Source: Platerodrilus igneus (taxonomy: Eukaryota; Arthropoda; Insecta; Coleoptera; Lycidae). From it: DNA of 64,000 nucleotides. Position numbers and translations under genes: made by a program. Below are positions 1 through 11,941 of this stretch, in pieces. The stretch spans positions 8,402,001-8,466,000 of the forward strand of contig JARFIW010001469.1 in NCBI GenBank assembly GCA_036346225.1, given 5' to 3'. The notes beneath the pieces were generated by a model. The model saw only the letters and a list, made by a program, of their open reading frames with translations, was not told the DNA's origin and made no database searches. How positions within the stretch are numbered: the stretch's first letter is position 1; each line of letters starts with the position of its first letter.

Positions 1-359
1 GAACGTGATTATAAAAAGACTGTTTTAGAGTCATACCATATCAACAGAACTAAAATAATATAAATTCAAAATGTGATATAGACAACTTAAGTGCGGTTTA
101 CACTTCCCTTTACAAATTTAATAGTTAAAATATATAATTCTATAGATTAAGTTATTTGATTCTTTAGAAGGCGTATGCCTTATTCTAAATTTGACATTTT
201 GTATTATTTTTCGATAAGTTTCAATCAAAATTTTTTCACATTAATTGTTAATATTTAGTTTTAAGATTTTTTATAGTTTAAATGTTTTTAAAGTTTGGAT
301 TATTGAAGATTTCGCTAGTTGAAGTTAGAATGATAGTGTAAATTTATATGTAAGTTTTC

Positions 360-480
360 AATTAAGCAATTTTATTTTAACTGTGTCACCATTTTAGCCT
401 TCGAAAAAGAACCCAAAGAGGTTCGAAACGTCAGGAATAGAAATAAATACACCTTACTTGAAGCATTTCTTTCGAACTAA
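360..480 (+). repeat. Decayed Penelope-like 3' tail with hammerhead-like motif
   Basis: A short stretch holds a strong stem (GAACC pairing with GGTTC) followed at once by GAAACGTCAGG and an A-rich tail. Penelope-like elements carry hammerhead-type motifs in their terminal repeats, with a CTGANGA box, a stem and then GAAA. Here the first box is mutated, so only the stem and GAAA half is convincing. The same layout occurs in the clearer Penelope-like element near 49.8 kb. No coding sequence is attached. Assignment is by motif only. Confidence 0.35.
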
Positions 481-524
481 ATAGTTCCCAATATTTTAAT
501 TAAACAGCCTATAGTTTATATATA

Positions 525-2613
525 TTGCTGTGAAACCTTTAAAATCCGGGAACTCCATTACTAGAATCGAGCCCCACAGATTGGGCGTCAAGAATGCTGT
601 GAAACCTCTTGAATTACCTGGTCCGTTGACTTTCTTCTGTTAATCGCCTCGGCTGCTCCTCTAGATAACTTACATCCTCAATCATAAAAAAAACAAACAC
701 ATTCCTACCACAAACATCAACGTTAACTCTATTTACATCAATATTCACAATACATTAAAATTTCAAAATTAAAACTCAGCATAAATTTCAGTTTTAAAAA
801 GAATTTCAAGATTAATTTTATTATCATTTTAATGTGCATCCAGAATTAAAGTCCTTGTTGGATGCCTACTAATTAATATAACAATATAAGCAGACCGAGT
901 CTGAGTATAAAGGAGCATCTACCACCCTTTACGTTAATTAACCAGGTTCGTCTAATTGAGCTCAAAGACATACCCAAATTTTCATCATATTCCCGAACAT
1001 CAATACTAAATACCCCTTTCTACTTAAACAAGCGAATTTCACGTTAAAATTAAAATTTTATGGTTAGTACAATTTCACTAATGTCCATTTAAAGTAAATC
1101 AATTATAAAGTTATTCAACACACAGAAAAATCTCAAAGTTCAAACAAAATAGTATAATTTACCTGAAGGTTACTTGCACTCGTAGCTTCAATATACATCG
1201 TCCCTTTAGTTAATCACACCATTCCAACTGGGTTATATTTACGGCTTCTAATTCTCAACGCTTTTAAAATTTTCTCCATCACCATTTATTTAAAGTTGTT
1301 TCTGGGCTTTTCCGGAACTCATCTGTGTATATCTGACCCTTGTTTGTGGATCCAGACACATTTATGAACCATTTAATTATTCACCCCCGCAAAATAGCAA
1401 AGAAATTCATACTTCTTTCACCAATATACGCCAAAACTGCCTACTAATGGGTATTCATTTGTTGTTGTAAATTTTGACTAATTAGTACAGTGATACTATA
1501 TTTTATTACCTTGTATCTAAGTGCACTCAAGTACATTCATGTTAGCACGTAAATAACAAACTGTTTTAAATCACCAAAATATACGAGCAAACTTTAAATT
1601 ATTTTATCAAACTAAAATGCACTGTTTAACATCTTGAATCAAGTCGCGGATGTAAGAGAGCTTTTAACGCATCGAATAGTCAAAAGTCTAAGAGAGCGAA
1701 ATTTATATTACCACCGGTATATATAGCGGATAGCCGGCACGTCGCTTTTGTCCTCAAAACAGACAATTCTTAAGAATTTCTCATGCTATGTTCCCATTCC
1801 GTCGCTCGCGCGTCGGTTTTACGAATTTTCACTCGCCCCAGTTAAATCTCCGAAATTTCAACACGGCACGCCACGTCTGGAAATAGCTAATTGACTTTTA
1901 TACAGAAATCGTTGTTTCTACCTCTGATATTTGCATCCTATTTTCAACCAATTGTGACCCTCGTGACGTTGCTTAAATCACGCCTTTTACTATATGTGTC
2001 TTTGTCTTACGCACATTATCTTTCCTTCTCTAACCTGTTCTTAGTGGTGCAAATTGATATTCCTTACTATCGATTATTTCAGTCCATGTGGACTTGAAAT
2101 AACCCACCTTTAGCATTTCTCGTAACTATTATGCGACGATTTCTCCAAGATTCTCTGAACCATTAATTATCTGCAAAATTTACGCCGAATGAGCTTTTTT
2201 AAACTACGCAGGTGTTCAAATATACTATTAATTCTCAGAGCTTTATTTTATTGGGTTTTTACAAGTTTTCATAGATATTATATGTTACTAACGGTTCAAT
2301 TAACTTCAATTACAATTATTATCTGTACGTTTTGTTTAATACCGGTTACTTAAAATAGGGTTAATTAATATAAATTTTGCACGCTTTGTTTCTTTACTAG
2401 GAATAATTAAATTACCCGTAAAGTTTTCTAATACTGCTTCTTTTGATATAAAGCGTCTTGTACATGATTTAAATCTCTTATTTTTACTGAAACTAATAAA
2501 TTTTTATGCTTCACGGTTTTAATAAAGCGTATTATTTAATAATATTCATTATACACGGTGATTAAAATTATTTGATGTGATTATTTAATTTTCTACCCTG
2601 GTCTAAATATGAG

Positions 2614-2616
<3 letters not shown>
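525..2616 (+). mobile_element. Non-coding 2.1-kb element flanked by (TA)n, copy A
   Basis: This block has a second copy in inverted orientation at 46,515-48,679, readable over its whole length at roughly 85-90% identity by eye. Both copies begin TTGCTGTGA, end GAGTAA, and sit exactly between TA dinucleotide tracts (517-524 and 2,616-2,651 here). No terminal inverted repeat is evident, and the ends are not the TG...CA of an LTR. Small open frames in the two copies do not align in frame, so it looks non-coding. Insertion into TA microsatellites is inferred from both copies having TA on both sides. The class is unknown. Confidence 0.72.
1718..1726 (+). promoter_or_regulatory. TATA-box-like site conserved in both copies of the (TA)n element
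   Basis: TATATATA is followed by a block of about 100 bases that stays well conserved and is GC-richer than its surroundings. The inverted copy has the same TATATATA at 47,469-47,476 on the minus strand, with the same block downstream. Conservation of the motif and its downstream block while other parts drift suggests an internal promoter. Transcription is inferred, not shown. Confidence 0.35.

Positions 2617-2651
<35 letters not shown>
2616..2651. repeat. (TA)n microsatellite
   Basis: A pure TA tract at the right edge of copy A of the (TA)n-flanked element. It is immediately followed by TTGCTATATACTC, which resembles the element's own left end (TTGCTGTGA) but diverges after six bases. Confidence 0.95.
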
Positions 2652-2653
<2 letters not shown>

Positions 2654-5600
2654 CTATATACTCTATAATCCGTGCCCTAACGTTGGTGCGACATCTTTAT
2701 TGCTATGATATTAGAAGAATGATCATGCTCCGACGTTGGGTTGTTATATTTATTTGCTACGTACTCTAAATTATTGTACCACCATTTTAATATTCACGAT
2801 TAATTGTAATTATCTCCTCCTCCAGCTGTTTTCTTAATGTTGCTATCAACTGTCTATCTTTAAACAACTCTATCTACCAATGGCAAAATTCGATACGTTA
2901 CCGCCTTGCGGGTTATCTCTTTCCTATTCAACTTGTGGCTCCGCCTTTCGTACTATTTAAATCTTATGACCTCGGCTAGCATTTATTTGCAATTATAACA
3001 TTCAATAAATTTAGATTTTATATAATGAAACCAATATGTTCTGTACAGCTTTTGAAATTATTTGTAATACATTTCTTATAAATTTCATTTATTAACAACC
3101 ATCTAGTATGTACTCAAAAATCCCAAAGTCACCAAAGAAAATTTATTATCTTTACTTAACAAAGTGTAGAATATTCTAAACCTGTTTTCCTATTACTCAT
3201 TCAATACGTATGCAACCTCGTTTGTTGACTTCTTCACAAGTATATCATATTTAGCAAATTCAATATTAAAATTAAATAAAAATTCATATAGAAAAACAAA
3301 TGTCTTATAACTAAAAATCTGACCTGGTTTTATCTTTTTCACATCGACGCTTCCAATAAAAATAATCTTCCCCAATTCTGGATTCCATTCAAATTATTAC
3401 ACTATGGACCACTATCATTAGATTATATACCCCAATTTATTTCAATTTTTCAAACTTAGACTTTTATCATTCTTGCCCCAGACTTAAAATTGTAGTTTGT
3501 TTCACCCCTGTACTTCAAGATTGTATTATTCTTCTTTTCTCCTTGACATTTAAATTGTATCACTGTATTTCTTAACATCAGAATCTTAGTCTATTTCCCT
3601 CAGACCTCGAAACCGTTTAAACGGCAATTATAATCTTCATATTAGCACTCATTTTATTTCACTTTTATACTTGTTACGTATTACTTTATTTAATGGTAAT
3701 GCACTTCGGCCTTCATTGAGTTCAAAACTGACTTTCTTATCAAGGTGCTTGCTAATATAACCTCGAATTCCCACTCCATCCGTAGGTTTGGTCTAGAACT
3801 CGTCGCTTGTCTCTGACCAATCAAATAATTACATATTGAGCAGTTTCTGATGCAATGCTCTACGTTTTCCCATAATCACCACCTGCCCGCATCTGTCTTA
3901 CATTGTCAACATGCTGTATTTTGATAGATTACTTGCCTTTCTATAAACAACTGATGCAACCCGACCTTAAATTTTCATGTTTACATGCGATTCACGCAAT
4001 TTTTAATCATTTCTCTTATCAAAATGGTTCGATCTTTGTACGCATTTATATTAACTACCTGAAACTCTATTTCTATATCCGTATTAATTTAATCGTCTGG
4101 AACTCTTCTTCTTAATGCGTGTCTAATTACAGTTTATCATTTATTTCTAAATATACGCGTGCTTCCACTGAAAAATATCCTTATTTGTTTTACCTAAATT
4201 AACTAAACCTTATCTACAGGGTATTTAATATTTACTATCGACTTAATACATGTACTTTTCATTCCTACGCCAACTATGCGTCTTCCTATGTTTACCTGCG
4301 TCGCCCAAAACTATCTCTACTCTATATACAGGGTGTTGACTACTTACTATCTACAAACTATGTCTATTTCTTAATTATTTCCTTAAATAAGTGTAGTTTT
4401 CTGCTGACTATTCTGATTACTCTTTCACAAACGACCTTTACTATAACGTGCACCCTTAAGCAACCCCTTATCACAGCAATATATATATATATAACTATAT
4501 AAAAATTCATACTTGCAAACCCCCGTGTATGCATGCAAATACACGTCCGTTCTCTCGAACCATGTATGCAAAGACTTACTCAATACCTGTGTCGAGTATG
4601 CAATACCCACTGTTGCTCCACTCGCTACAATGCCTCTGAGGTAACTTCTCACCAGGGTTGATAATGTTTAACACGGGTGTGGATACATTTTATGCTTGAA
4701 ACTCTTGATATCTCTCTACTCTTGTATTAACTCGGCATGGAATGGAACTTCCAAAATTCAAACTTCCACAATCAATCAAAAATGAACCATATAGGTATGT
4801 TTAAGTATCCTGTTCTTTGCAGTTAATAAACCTACACCTCTTACCATTGACCGCCTTACAGCTTAATCGTTTCGTTGTCGAATTACACTTAAATTTATTA
4901 CTGTTTAATTCTCTTTAAGAGCCAAACTTATCTGTGTCGTTTATCCACTATTTAAATTCACTACTCGTCCCGTAATAAAGGTATTAAGTTATTAGCTCTG
5001 TTCACTAACCATCGATTTAATTTACATGACCCTAGAACCCATACTGCTATGCGACATTGCCGCCTACACACGCACTAGCTTCGGGCTAGTTAAGTTTCAC
5101 ATTTCGTACCTTCTCTATTATATATCTTATCTTTGTGTGTCTTGGTGAAGCTTTGTGTATCGTCTTCCTGAATTTTCTCTGCCACTGTATTTATATATCT
5201 TTTATCACGTGACTGGCCTAGCCAATCAAAAATCTTACATATTTCACAATTGTATATCATCCCTACATGTGCTTTTAGGTTAATGGTTTAAATCCATTTT
5301 TATTATTGCCATTGCTAATTGAAATTACTCTATAATTAAATTTAAGTTATTTTGCAATATTCTAAAGTATTTCCTGTTAATATTTTGATAGATATCACGA
5401 AAAATTACATTTTATTACGTACTTCCGGTTTTGAATTTTCTAGAACAAACGAGTATTTCCTTTGGCGCCTAAATTTAAAATCTTCTAAATTTCATAGTAT
5501 GTTAGATATCAGTTGATAGGTTATATTCATTTGAAGTGTCAATTGTCAGCTCAAAATCAAACTAGGATTGGATAAGTGTATTAATTTAGGTCAGTGATAG

Positions 5601-6169
5601 GTTACATTTTAGATAGAATTGTTTATGATTGGCCGAAAATATTATTTGAAATTTGGATTAATTTAAAAATGTTCTTGGGTGTTACAATGTTTCCTTATTT
5701 TTAACGTATTAAACGTATTTTAAATGCTGTGATTATACTATTTATATTCGCTTTTAATAGCTTCGGACAATTTAACTTTCTTTATTACATTAATACTCGC
5801 AAATTTAGATGCAGATCTCAAATTTATATTCAAAAGATAGTGTAAAGATCATCATCATAATCTCCTAAATGTTGATCCTAAAGAGAATTTACACAAAAAG
5901 TTGCAAAATCAGGGTTATTTCATGAGCGTTTGAGTTTGTCTTTGTCACAATAACGATTAATCATCTTTTATTCAAGAATAATCTCCAAAATAAATAAATT
6001 ATCACAGCAATTACTAACTTCAAAAGATTGAGTGTTACCCATTAAATGACACAGAAATATTATACCATAAATTTATTGTCACATCAACTCATGTAAGACA
6101 TCAAGTTCTCTCTGCTAAATTATCGAGAAAAGTTTTTAGACGTCAATAAATTTTTGCATGGCATAATGA
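2652..6169. other. AT-rich non-coding stretch, no gene seen
   Basis: About 3.5 kb without a convincing gene. The only structure I see is a short TA tract at 4,479-4,493 preceded by TCACAGCAA, the reverse complement of the left end of the (TA)n-flanked element. The interior from 2.65 to 4.48 kb does not obviously match that element, so this may be a diverged or truncated third terminus. The small open frames here have no recognisable protein features. Confidence 0.6.
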
Positions 6170-6649
6170 TTATAACATCACTTTGCATATTAAAAATTTT
6201 TCCAAATGATTTTCCAAAAATAAATCAATTGTTGCAGGAAATAGGGCTGAGGTTGGATTAAGTGTTGTCTTAAACAATTCACTGGGAGGTTCAGCGACAA
6301 GTTGTTTCTCTTTAGACATCGAGTGAAGTAAAGAAGCAGCTGAAACAACAGGCACTGTCAGAGTAATAGAATTCTTGAAATAACCCCTAACTGATTGTAG
6401 TCGCTACTTAAATTCGTAAGAGTGCTGCTGAGTAGACGTCTCGTCATTTGACGTAGTCTCTATTCGGCCAATTCTACCTTTTAGATGTATAGTAAGTGCA
6501 ATAGCACTCTTGCCCTCTGCTGTAGAAAAATCACTGTCAAAACTAGCACATTTATAAACCAACTCAGCTAAACTTTCAGCCACTGCGGCATTATCACTTT
6601 GAATGTATATCGTCGATCTAACCGGAGCCAGAGTTTGTGAAGATTTTTC
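6170..6649 (-). pseudogene. Unidentified broken protein-coding remnant
   Basis: Two minus-strand frames read like real protein. The upstream part (complement 6,405-6,649, about 81 codons, no ATG) contains YIQSDNAAVAESLAEL and GKSAIALTIHLKGRIGRIE, then ends at a TAG. The downstream part, in another frame (complement 6,170-6,355), contains SLLHSMSKEKQLVAEPPSEL and ATIDLFLENHLEKF. The composition is balanced rather than the Leu/Phe/Lys/Asn bias of translated AT-rich DNA. A stop and a frameshift separate the parts. I do not recognise the family. It could be an old transposon or viral-derived gene, but I see no catalytic motif and assign no function. Confidence 0.4.
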
Positions 6650-7322
6650 TTAAAATATTTGGTAATGTCATCCTAAGTTCAGACTCGACTTGGCGTCAAA
6701 CACACGTGAGCTAACTTCATGTTAAAGTTCAAGCTTTAAAATGAACTTAACTTTATTTGGTGAGTATGATATGTCAGCGAAGTGACATTTATAGTGATCA
6801 CTTCCCTTAGCCTCACGATCTTCACGATATTCGGGGCTTAGTCTGGAAATTACCCCAAGGGTGAGCTATGAAAATGGGCGTGGATACAAAGTAAACTCAA
6901 ATATAAACGGGCATGAAAAAGGAAAGGGGGAATTGAGCGCCACCGCATCTATATAGACAATAAAAGAAACAAAAGTATCCTATGAGAAGATGCAGAAACT
7001 CGTAGGATATAATAGTTATCACAAAAACTTACAAGTTATATAAAGCGACACATCTGGAAACCTCTTGAACTCATCTACTTCAGATTATATTATGATGACC
7101 CTGAAAGAGTATGCCACACATTAAATTTTAATATCAAAGATAAATCAAGTACGTCATTTCTATAATTTTATTACAGCTTCAGCATTCCTCTAATTTCCTT
7201 ACTCAAACTTTATTTTCTCAATTGTAGTCTTATTAAAGTTAACTACTCGTAGAATAAAAAGACTTGAAACAAAAATGTAATTTAATGTAATTCCCTTTTT
7301 TGAAAATAAAGTTACAGGTATA
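6650..7322. other. Non-coding flank between the unknown remnant and BEL-1
   Basis: No gene, repeat copy or RNA gene recognised here. It ends at the target duplication of the BEL-1 element. Confidence 0.5.
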
Positions 7323-7327
7323 ATATT

Positions 7328-7811
7328 TGTTAAGATTATTTTGGATTAATATCAAGATATACATCTATAACTAAAAGCTTGGGTTTTACACTTCACAATC
7401 TAATCTCCAACCAGGGATATTCATCCTCTAATAAGCAGGTGCGTTGCGGTTGTGTCAAGGTTAACCGCTTTCTAGCTAAGGACGCAGCATGCAAGTGTAA
7501 AAATGTGTGGGGTTGCTAGAACAGTAACACCAGTAGTAGTCGAGTAGATTTACGCGTTACAACACGAACTAATGTTAGCGTAAGATGAAATGTTATTCAG
7601 TTAATTAATTTACAATATTACTTTACTTATTAAAATACATGTTTGAAGTAAACGTTCAGTCGCTATGTAATTATGTTTTATTCCTTTAACTAAGTGAGCC
7701 ACAACAGGTCAACGTTTCTAAAATATAACGGTTGATTTCTATACAGTCATGATTGGGTTTACATTCTACAGTATAAACAAAAATAATTAATTGTAGCACA
7801 GTGCTATAACA
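7328..7811 (+). repeat. BEL-1 5' LTR
   Basis: 484 bp, TGTTAAG...ATAACA, matching 13,011-13,494. The two differences seen are near the 3' end: G versus T after TCATGATT, and C versus G after TTGTAG. Confidence 0.95.
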
Positions 7812-7818
7812 TAAAAAT

Positions 7819-7837
7819 CGGTCCTTCGAGCCGGATT
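7819..7837 (+). promoter_or_regulatory. Primer-binding site complementary to tRNA-Tyr
   Basis: Seven bases after the 5' LTR comes CGGTCCTTCGAGCCGGATT. The 3' end of insect tRNA-Tyr plus CCA would give TGGTCCTTCGAGCCGGATT as its complement, so 18 of 19 positions match. The mismatch is the first base of the TGG. The tRNA identity comes from recalled insect tRNA-Tyr sequence. This is the normal position for priming minus-strand DNA synthesis. Confidence 0.75.
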
Positions 7838-7871
7838 CTATTGTTTTACGAACTAGCAGTTTCATTAATAC

Positions 7872-7992
7872 TCAGCAATAATTAATGCAATTATTGGCCG
7901 GTTTGTTTTTACTACATGAAAAGTGTTCCGGTGTTTTTCAAGCAAAAAGTATCGTTTTTTTACGGCAGCAATAATTAATACAATTATTGGCC
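7872..7992 (+). repeat. Duplicated AT-rich hairpin in BEL-1 leader
   Basis: CAGCAATAATTAAT followed by CAATTATTGGCC occurs twice, about 91 bases apart. Each copy is self-complementary (AATAATT with AATTATT). The role is unknown. RNA dimerisation or packaging is possible for a leader hairpin but is only inferred. Confidence 0.6.
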
Positions 7993-8317
7993 TGCACATT
8001 TCTTGCTATGCGAAAAGAATTCTAGTGCTTTTTAAAATTCAACTGTCGGTTTTCACAAGTGTATCAGTGGTGCAATACTGAGTGATCTCGGCTATTTTTC
8101 CTCATTTGCTGGACGGTCGGCTATAAGGCTCAAGAACCATCAATAGGCATAAAGTTATTGTGGAAACTCAAGATTGGATACCGCCGTGGACTGAAAACTA
8201 CAGTTGGGTGAGATAAAACCATTACATTATATTCCTTTGTTATACAATTGTTACTTCCTATTGCATTTCTACCCAGCCTTTAATTTTAATCCGCGACAGT
8301 GCGTAGTAATTACTAAA

Positions 8318-9890
8318 ATGTCAGAACAATTAAAAGCTTTATTGAGGCAGCGTGCCGTGCTAAAGGCTAAATGTACTAACTTAAAGAAATTCTTAGGTGA
8401 AGCTGAGGAAAGGTTTAACTCCTCCAGTAATTTGCATTTAGAAATTTCTATTGAAATACAAACGCGTATTGATAAATTTGAACACATTATTGATGATTTC
8501 GAAACAGTTCAATCACAAATCGAGGTATTGGACTTAGATTTTGATACTCAACTTTTGGAAAGGGAATCGTTTGAAAATACTTATTATAAAATTATGGCTA
8601 TTGCAAAGGGAATGATACGAGGAGAGGTAGGCAAGGTTGATAAGGAAGGCGATGGAGTGGGGTCTGTAGCTGGTTCCATTTCAGGACAGCCTGATAATAG
8701 TGCTACCCAAAATTAATCTAGTGCCATAAAGCTTCCACAAATAAAGCTACCAGTCTTTAACGGTTCGTATGACCTTTGGTTAGAGTTCAAGGACATGTTC
8801 AAGTCGTTAATCCATGACAGCGACATTCCTCCAATCCAAAAATATCATTACTGAGGGCGTCCCTTCAGGGTCCAGCCATACAGATTATACAATCGCTCGA
8901 GTTTTCTGCAGCCACGTATGAGATCGCATGGAACGCTCTGTGCGAAAGATACGACAACAATGCTCTTTTAATACAAAATCACGTGAAGGCAATTTTTAAT
9001 TTACCTACAATATCCAAGGAATCTGCTGCTATATTGCGTACCTTTGGAGACAGTCTTTTCAAACATTTGAGAGCTCTGAAAAGCTTGCAACAGCCTGTAG
9101 ACTCTTGGGGTACTCTTATCATTTTTATTGTCAGTGGAAAGTTGGATAGGGTTACCCTCAGGGACTGGGAAAAACAAAAGCCAACAGATGAACTCACGAC
9201 GTTAGAGGATCTACATAGTTTTCTAAAATCAAAGGCCGATCTTCTGGAATCATTAGACTCAGAATCCACAACGAAGGCTCCAAGTAAGCATTCTCGGAGC
9301 GGCTACAATTCTTTTCTTGTCAATGCGACAGTAGAAAACTCTTGTGGCTTTTGCCGAGCAAATCATACAATTTATACGTGTACTAAATTCCTAGCTCTTT
9401 CTTCAAAAAATCGCTACGATGAAATTAAACAACGCCAACTATGCGTAAATTGCTTGCGCTTTTGCCATACTCTTAAAAAATGTAAGAATTCTGGCAAATG
9501 TAAAAAATGCAACCTTCGGCATAATACCTTATTACATTTCGAGCAATCATCTTCTAACTCTGCTTCATGTTCTAGCGTGCCCGCAGCGCCAACTTCTGGC
9601 GAGAGTGGTCCAGTAGTGCCATCTACACCTGCTCAAAATCAAGGGGTAGCCCTATCGAGCAGTGTACCGTTGGCAGCCACCGGGGTTTTACTTTCAACTG
9701 TCACGGTACAAATATATGATTCCTGCGGAACACCTCATGTTTGTAGAGCTGTTCTTGACTCAGGGTCACAATCAAATTTCGTGACAAGTGAACTTTGCAA
9801 AAGGTTAAACTTATCTCTCATTAACATTGCAGCATCAATTGTGGGTATCAATCAAGTTGCATCGAATCTTCAGTATAGATGTGATTTTAA
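8318..9890 (+). pseudogene. gag: BEL-1 gag and protease region, broken
   Basis: The likely start is the ATG at 8,318 (MSEQLKALL). An N-terminal coiled-coil-like part runs to a TAA at 8,714-8,716. The same frame continues past it with KLPQIKLPVFNGSYDLWLEF, the typical opening of the BEL gag core. A one-base deletion near 8,853 moves the rest into the frame that is open to 9,912. Zinc-knuckle cysteines and histidines follow (CGFCRANHTIYTC, CVNCLRFCHTLKKC, CKKCNLRHNTLLH), then the aspartic protease motif VLDSGSQSNF at about 9,752. Another frameshift near 9,890 separates it from the rest of the protease. Gag would form the particle and the protease would mature it. As it stands neither product can be made whole. 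Confidence 0.85.
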
Positions 9891-10314
9891 AAAGAGAGAG
9901 CATTTATTGTAAATTCCAATCATCCTTACCTTTTTTGGTTATTGACAAGATTGGTGCTAATCTTCCAACTATGGAAATCGAGGTCGCAAACATAAAAATA
10001 CCTCCACATATACGTCTGGCGGATCCAAACCGGATCCAGTGGATCTATTACTAGGTGCTGGAATTTTCTGGCAATTGCTGTGCATAGGTCAACATTTATT
10101 GGGACCTAATGCTTCAAGTTTGCAAAAAACCAAATTGGGTTGGGTTGTGTGTAGCTCCATCCCTCTCAATTCTCAGAAACAGGCCTACATGTGCAATTTT
10201 GTTGAAAATCTAGATGCGCAAAATCAACTGAAAAGGTTTTGGGCTGTAGAAGAAATAAATGAGGATAAGCGTTCCCTGTCTATAGAGGAAACAGTGCGAA
10301 TCAATATTTACTAA
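9891..10314 (+). pseudogene. BEL-1 protease-to-RT linker, frameshifted
   Basis: Two overlapping frames carry BEL-typical sequence. The first (to 10,054) has PFLVIDKIGANLPTMEIEV. After a frameshift near 10,030 the second has DLLLGAGIFWQLLC and LQKTKLGWVVCSSI, the conserved block between protease and RT in BEL elements. The frame stops at 10,314, and the RT frame opens again at about 10,303. This is a continuous polyprotein region that has been cut by indels. Confidence 0.75.
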
Positions 10315-11941
10315 AACTACAACTACTACTCCCGAAGGGCGTCTGGTAGTTACAATTCCTCTCAAAAGATCGCCTCTGGAGTTAGGGGATTTAAAAAATA
10401 TAGCTATAAAACGCCTGCTTGCTCTCGAACGCAGATTTGAGCGCAAGCCAGAAACAAAAGTATTATACGTTCAATTTATGGCTGAATACGAAGCTTTGGG
10501 GCATATGACCAAGGTCGTTGAAGATAACTCATTTCAACCAAATTATTTTCTCCCACACCATGGGGTACTCAACGAAAAGAGTGCAACTACGCGCCTCCGC
10601 GTTGTTTTTGATGGGTATGACTTACAAATGACTGGGCCTACGGTACAAGATGACATCTTTTCCCATTTACTACGTTTCCGTCAGGACCCTTTTGTAATAG
10701 GGGCAGATATTTCTAAAATGTTTCGACAAATACTTGTCCATCCCAGTCAAAGGCAACTCCAACAAATCGTTTGGCGAAATAACACCCTTGAAGCCATAGC
10801 CACGTATCAGTTGAATACCGTAACATACGGCACCACCTTGGCCAGCTATTTAGCTACTCGTTGTTTGCAATTTCTAGGCGTACAGAATAAACAGAAATAT
10901 CCAGATGCTTCCCAGGTCATCTTGAACAATTTTTACATGGACGATATGTTTGCTAATGGTCCATGTGCTTCTAAGTTAGCTTCTACCGTCAGTCAAGTCA
11001 AGGAAATACTCCAAGCCGCTGGGTTTTCGCTTAGTAAATGGATTTCAAATTGTCCTTTCATGTGGCAAGAGCAGGAATTTGTCGATAACAATGTAAAACT
11101 TCGTTTTGGAAAAAGCGAAAGTATCTCTGCGCTTGGACTTTTTTGGGACTGCAAAAGGGATTCCTTGCAATTTCTCATTAAGGCTCCTTCGGACAATAAA
11201 TTCGTATCTAAGAGAACTATACTATCTGACCTAGCTTCGATATTTGACCCTTTAGGCCTCATAAACCCTTGCATTGTAACGGCAAAAATATTGTTGCAAC
11301 AACTATGGCTTGAGAAGCTATCTTGGGACGAATCGATCCCTTTTTGTATCTATACTAAGTGGCATGAGCTCAGAAGCCAATTGCTCATTTTAAATGAATT
11401 TGTCATTCCACGCTACGTTTGTTTAAATAAACCAATAAGGATCGAGATACGCGGTTTTGCTGATGCATCCCAAGAAGCGTATGGTGCTTACGTCTACGTA
11501 CGTAGCCTTGATGCGTTCAACAACATAACCACGCACCTATTATGTGCTAAAAGTCGCGTTGCTCCTATACAAACTCTAACTATCCCTAGGTTAGAGTTAT
11601 TCGCGGCTCTAATGCTAGCCCAGCTGATCAATAAGGTGCGACAATCACTAACCATACCCATTGACACTTACAAATTGTGGTCGGATTCCTCTGTAGTGTT
11701 ACATTGGTTGAATACTAGTCCTAGGCTTTTACAGATTTTTGTTGCTAATCGGGTGTCTTCTATTCAGTCGCTCACTGAATTTCCGCTTGGCGACACGTTA
11801 GAAGCGAGGACAACCCTGCTGATATTTTATCCAGTGGAGAGTCGCCTAAATTATTACAAAAAAACTTGCTCTGGTGGAACGGCCCCTCATGGCTGCAACA
11901 GCCAGAAGACCAATGGCTCGAGTCACAAATTGGAATTATAA
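10303..11941 (+). pseudogene. pol: BEL-1 reverse transcriptase and RNase H
   Basis: The frame is open from about 10,303, ahead of the first ATG at 10,478, so there is no separate start. It reads into an RT domain with PNYFLPHHGVL, then RLRVVFD joined directly to TGPTVQDD; a related BEL has about a dozen residues between these, so a small in-frame deletion is likely. GADISKMFRQI and the catalytic YMDD (about 10,936) are intact. RNase H is recognised by GFADASQEAYGAY, IPRLELFAALML and WSDSSVVLHWL. A frameshift near 11,790 moves the end of RNase H (DNPADILSSGE) into another frame. The domain would copy genomic RNA to DNA in the particle. Confidence 0.88.

Noticed and set aside
1891..2097. 68-codon hydrophobic frame in the (TA)n-flanked element
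   Set aside because: The aligned part of the inverted copy (47,097-47,285) is in a different frame with different residues, so it is not under coding constraint.
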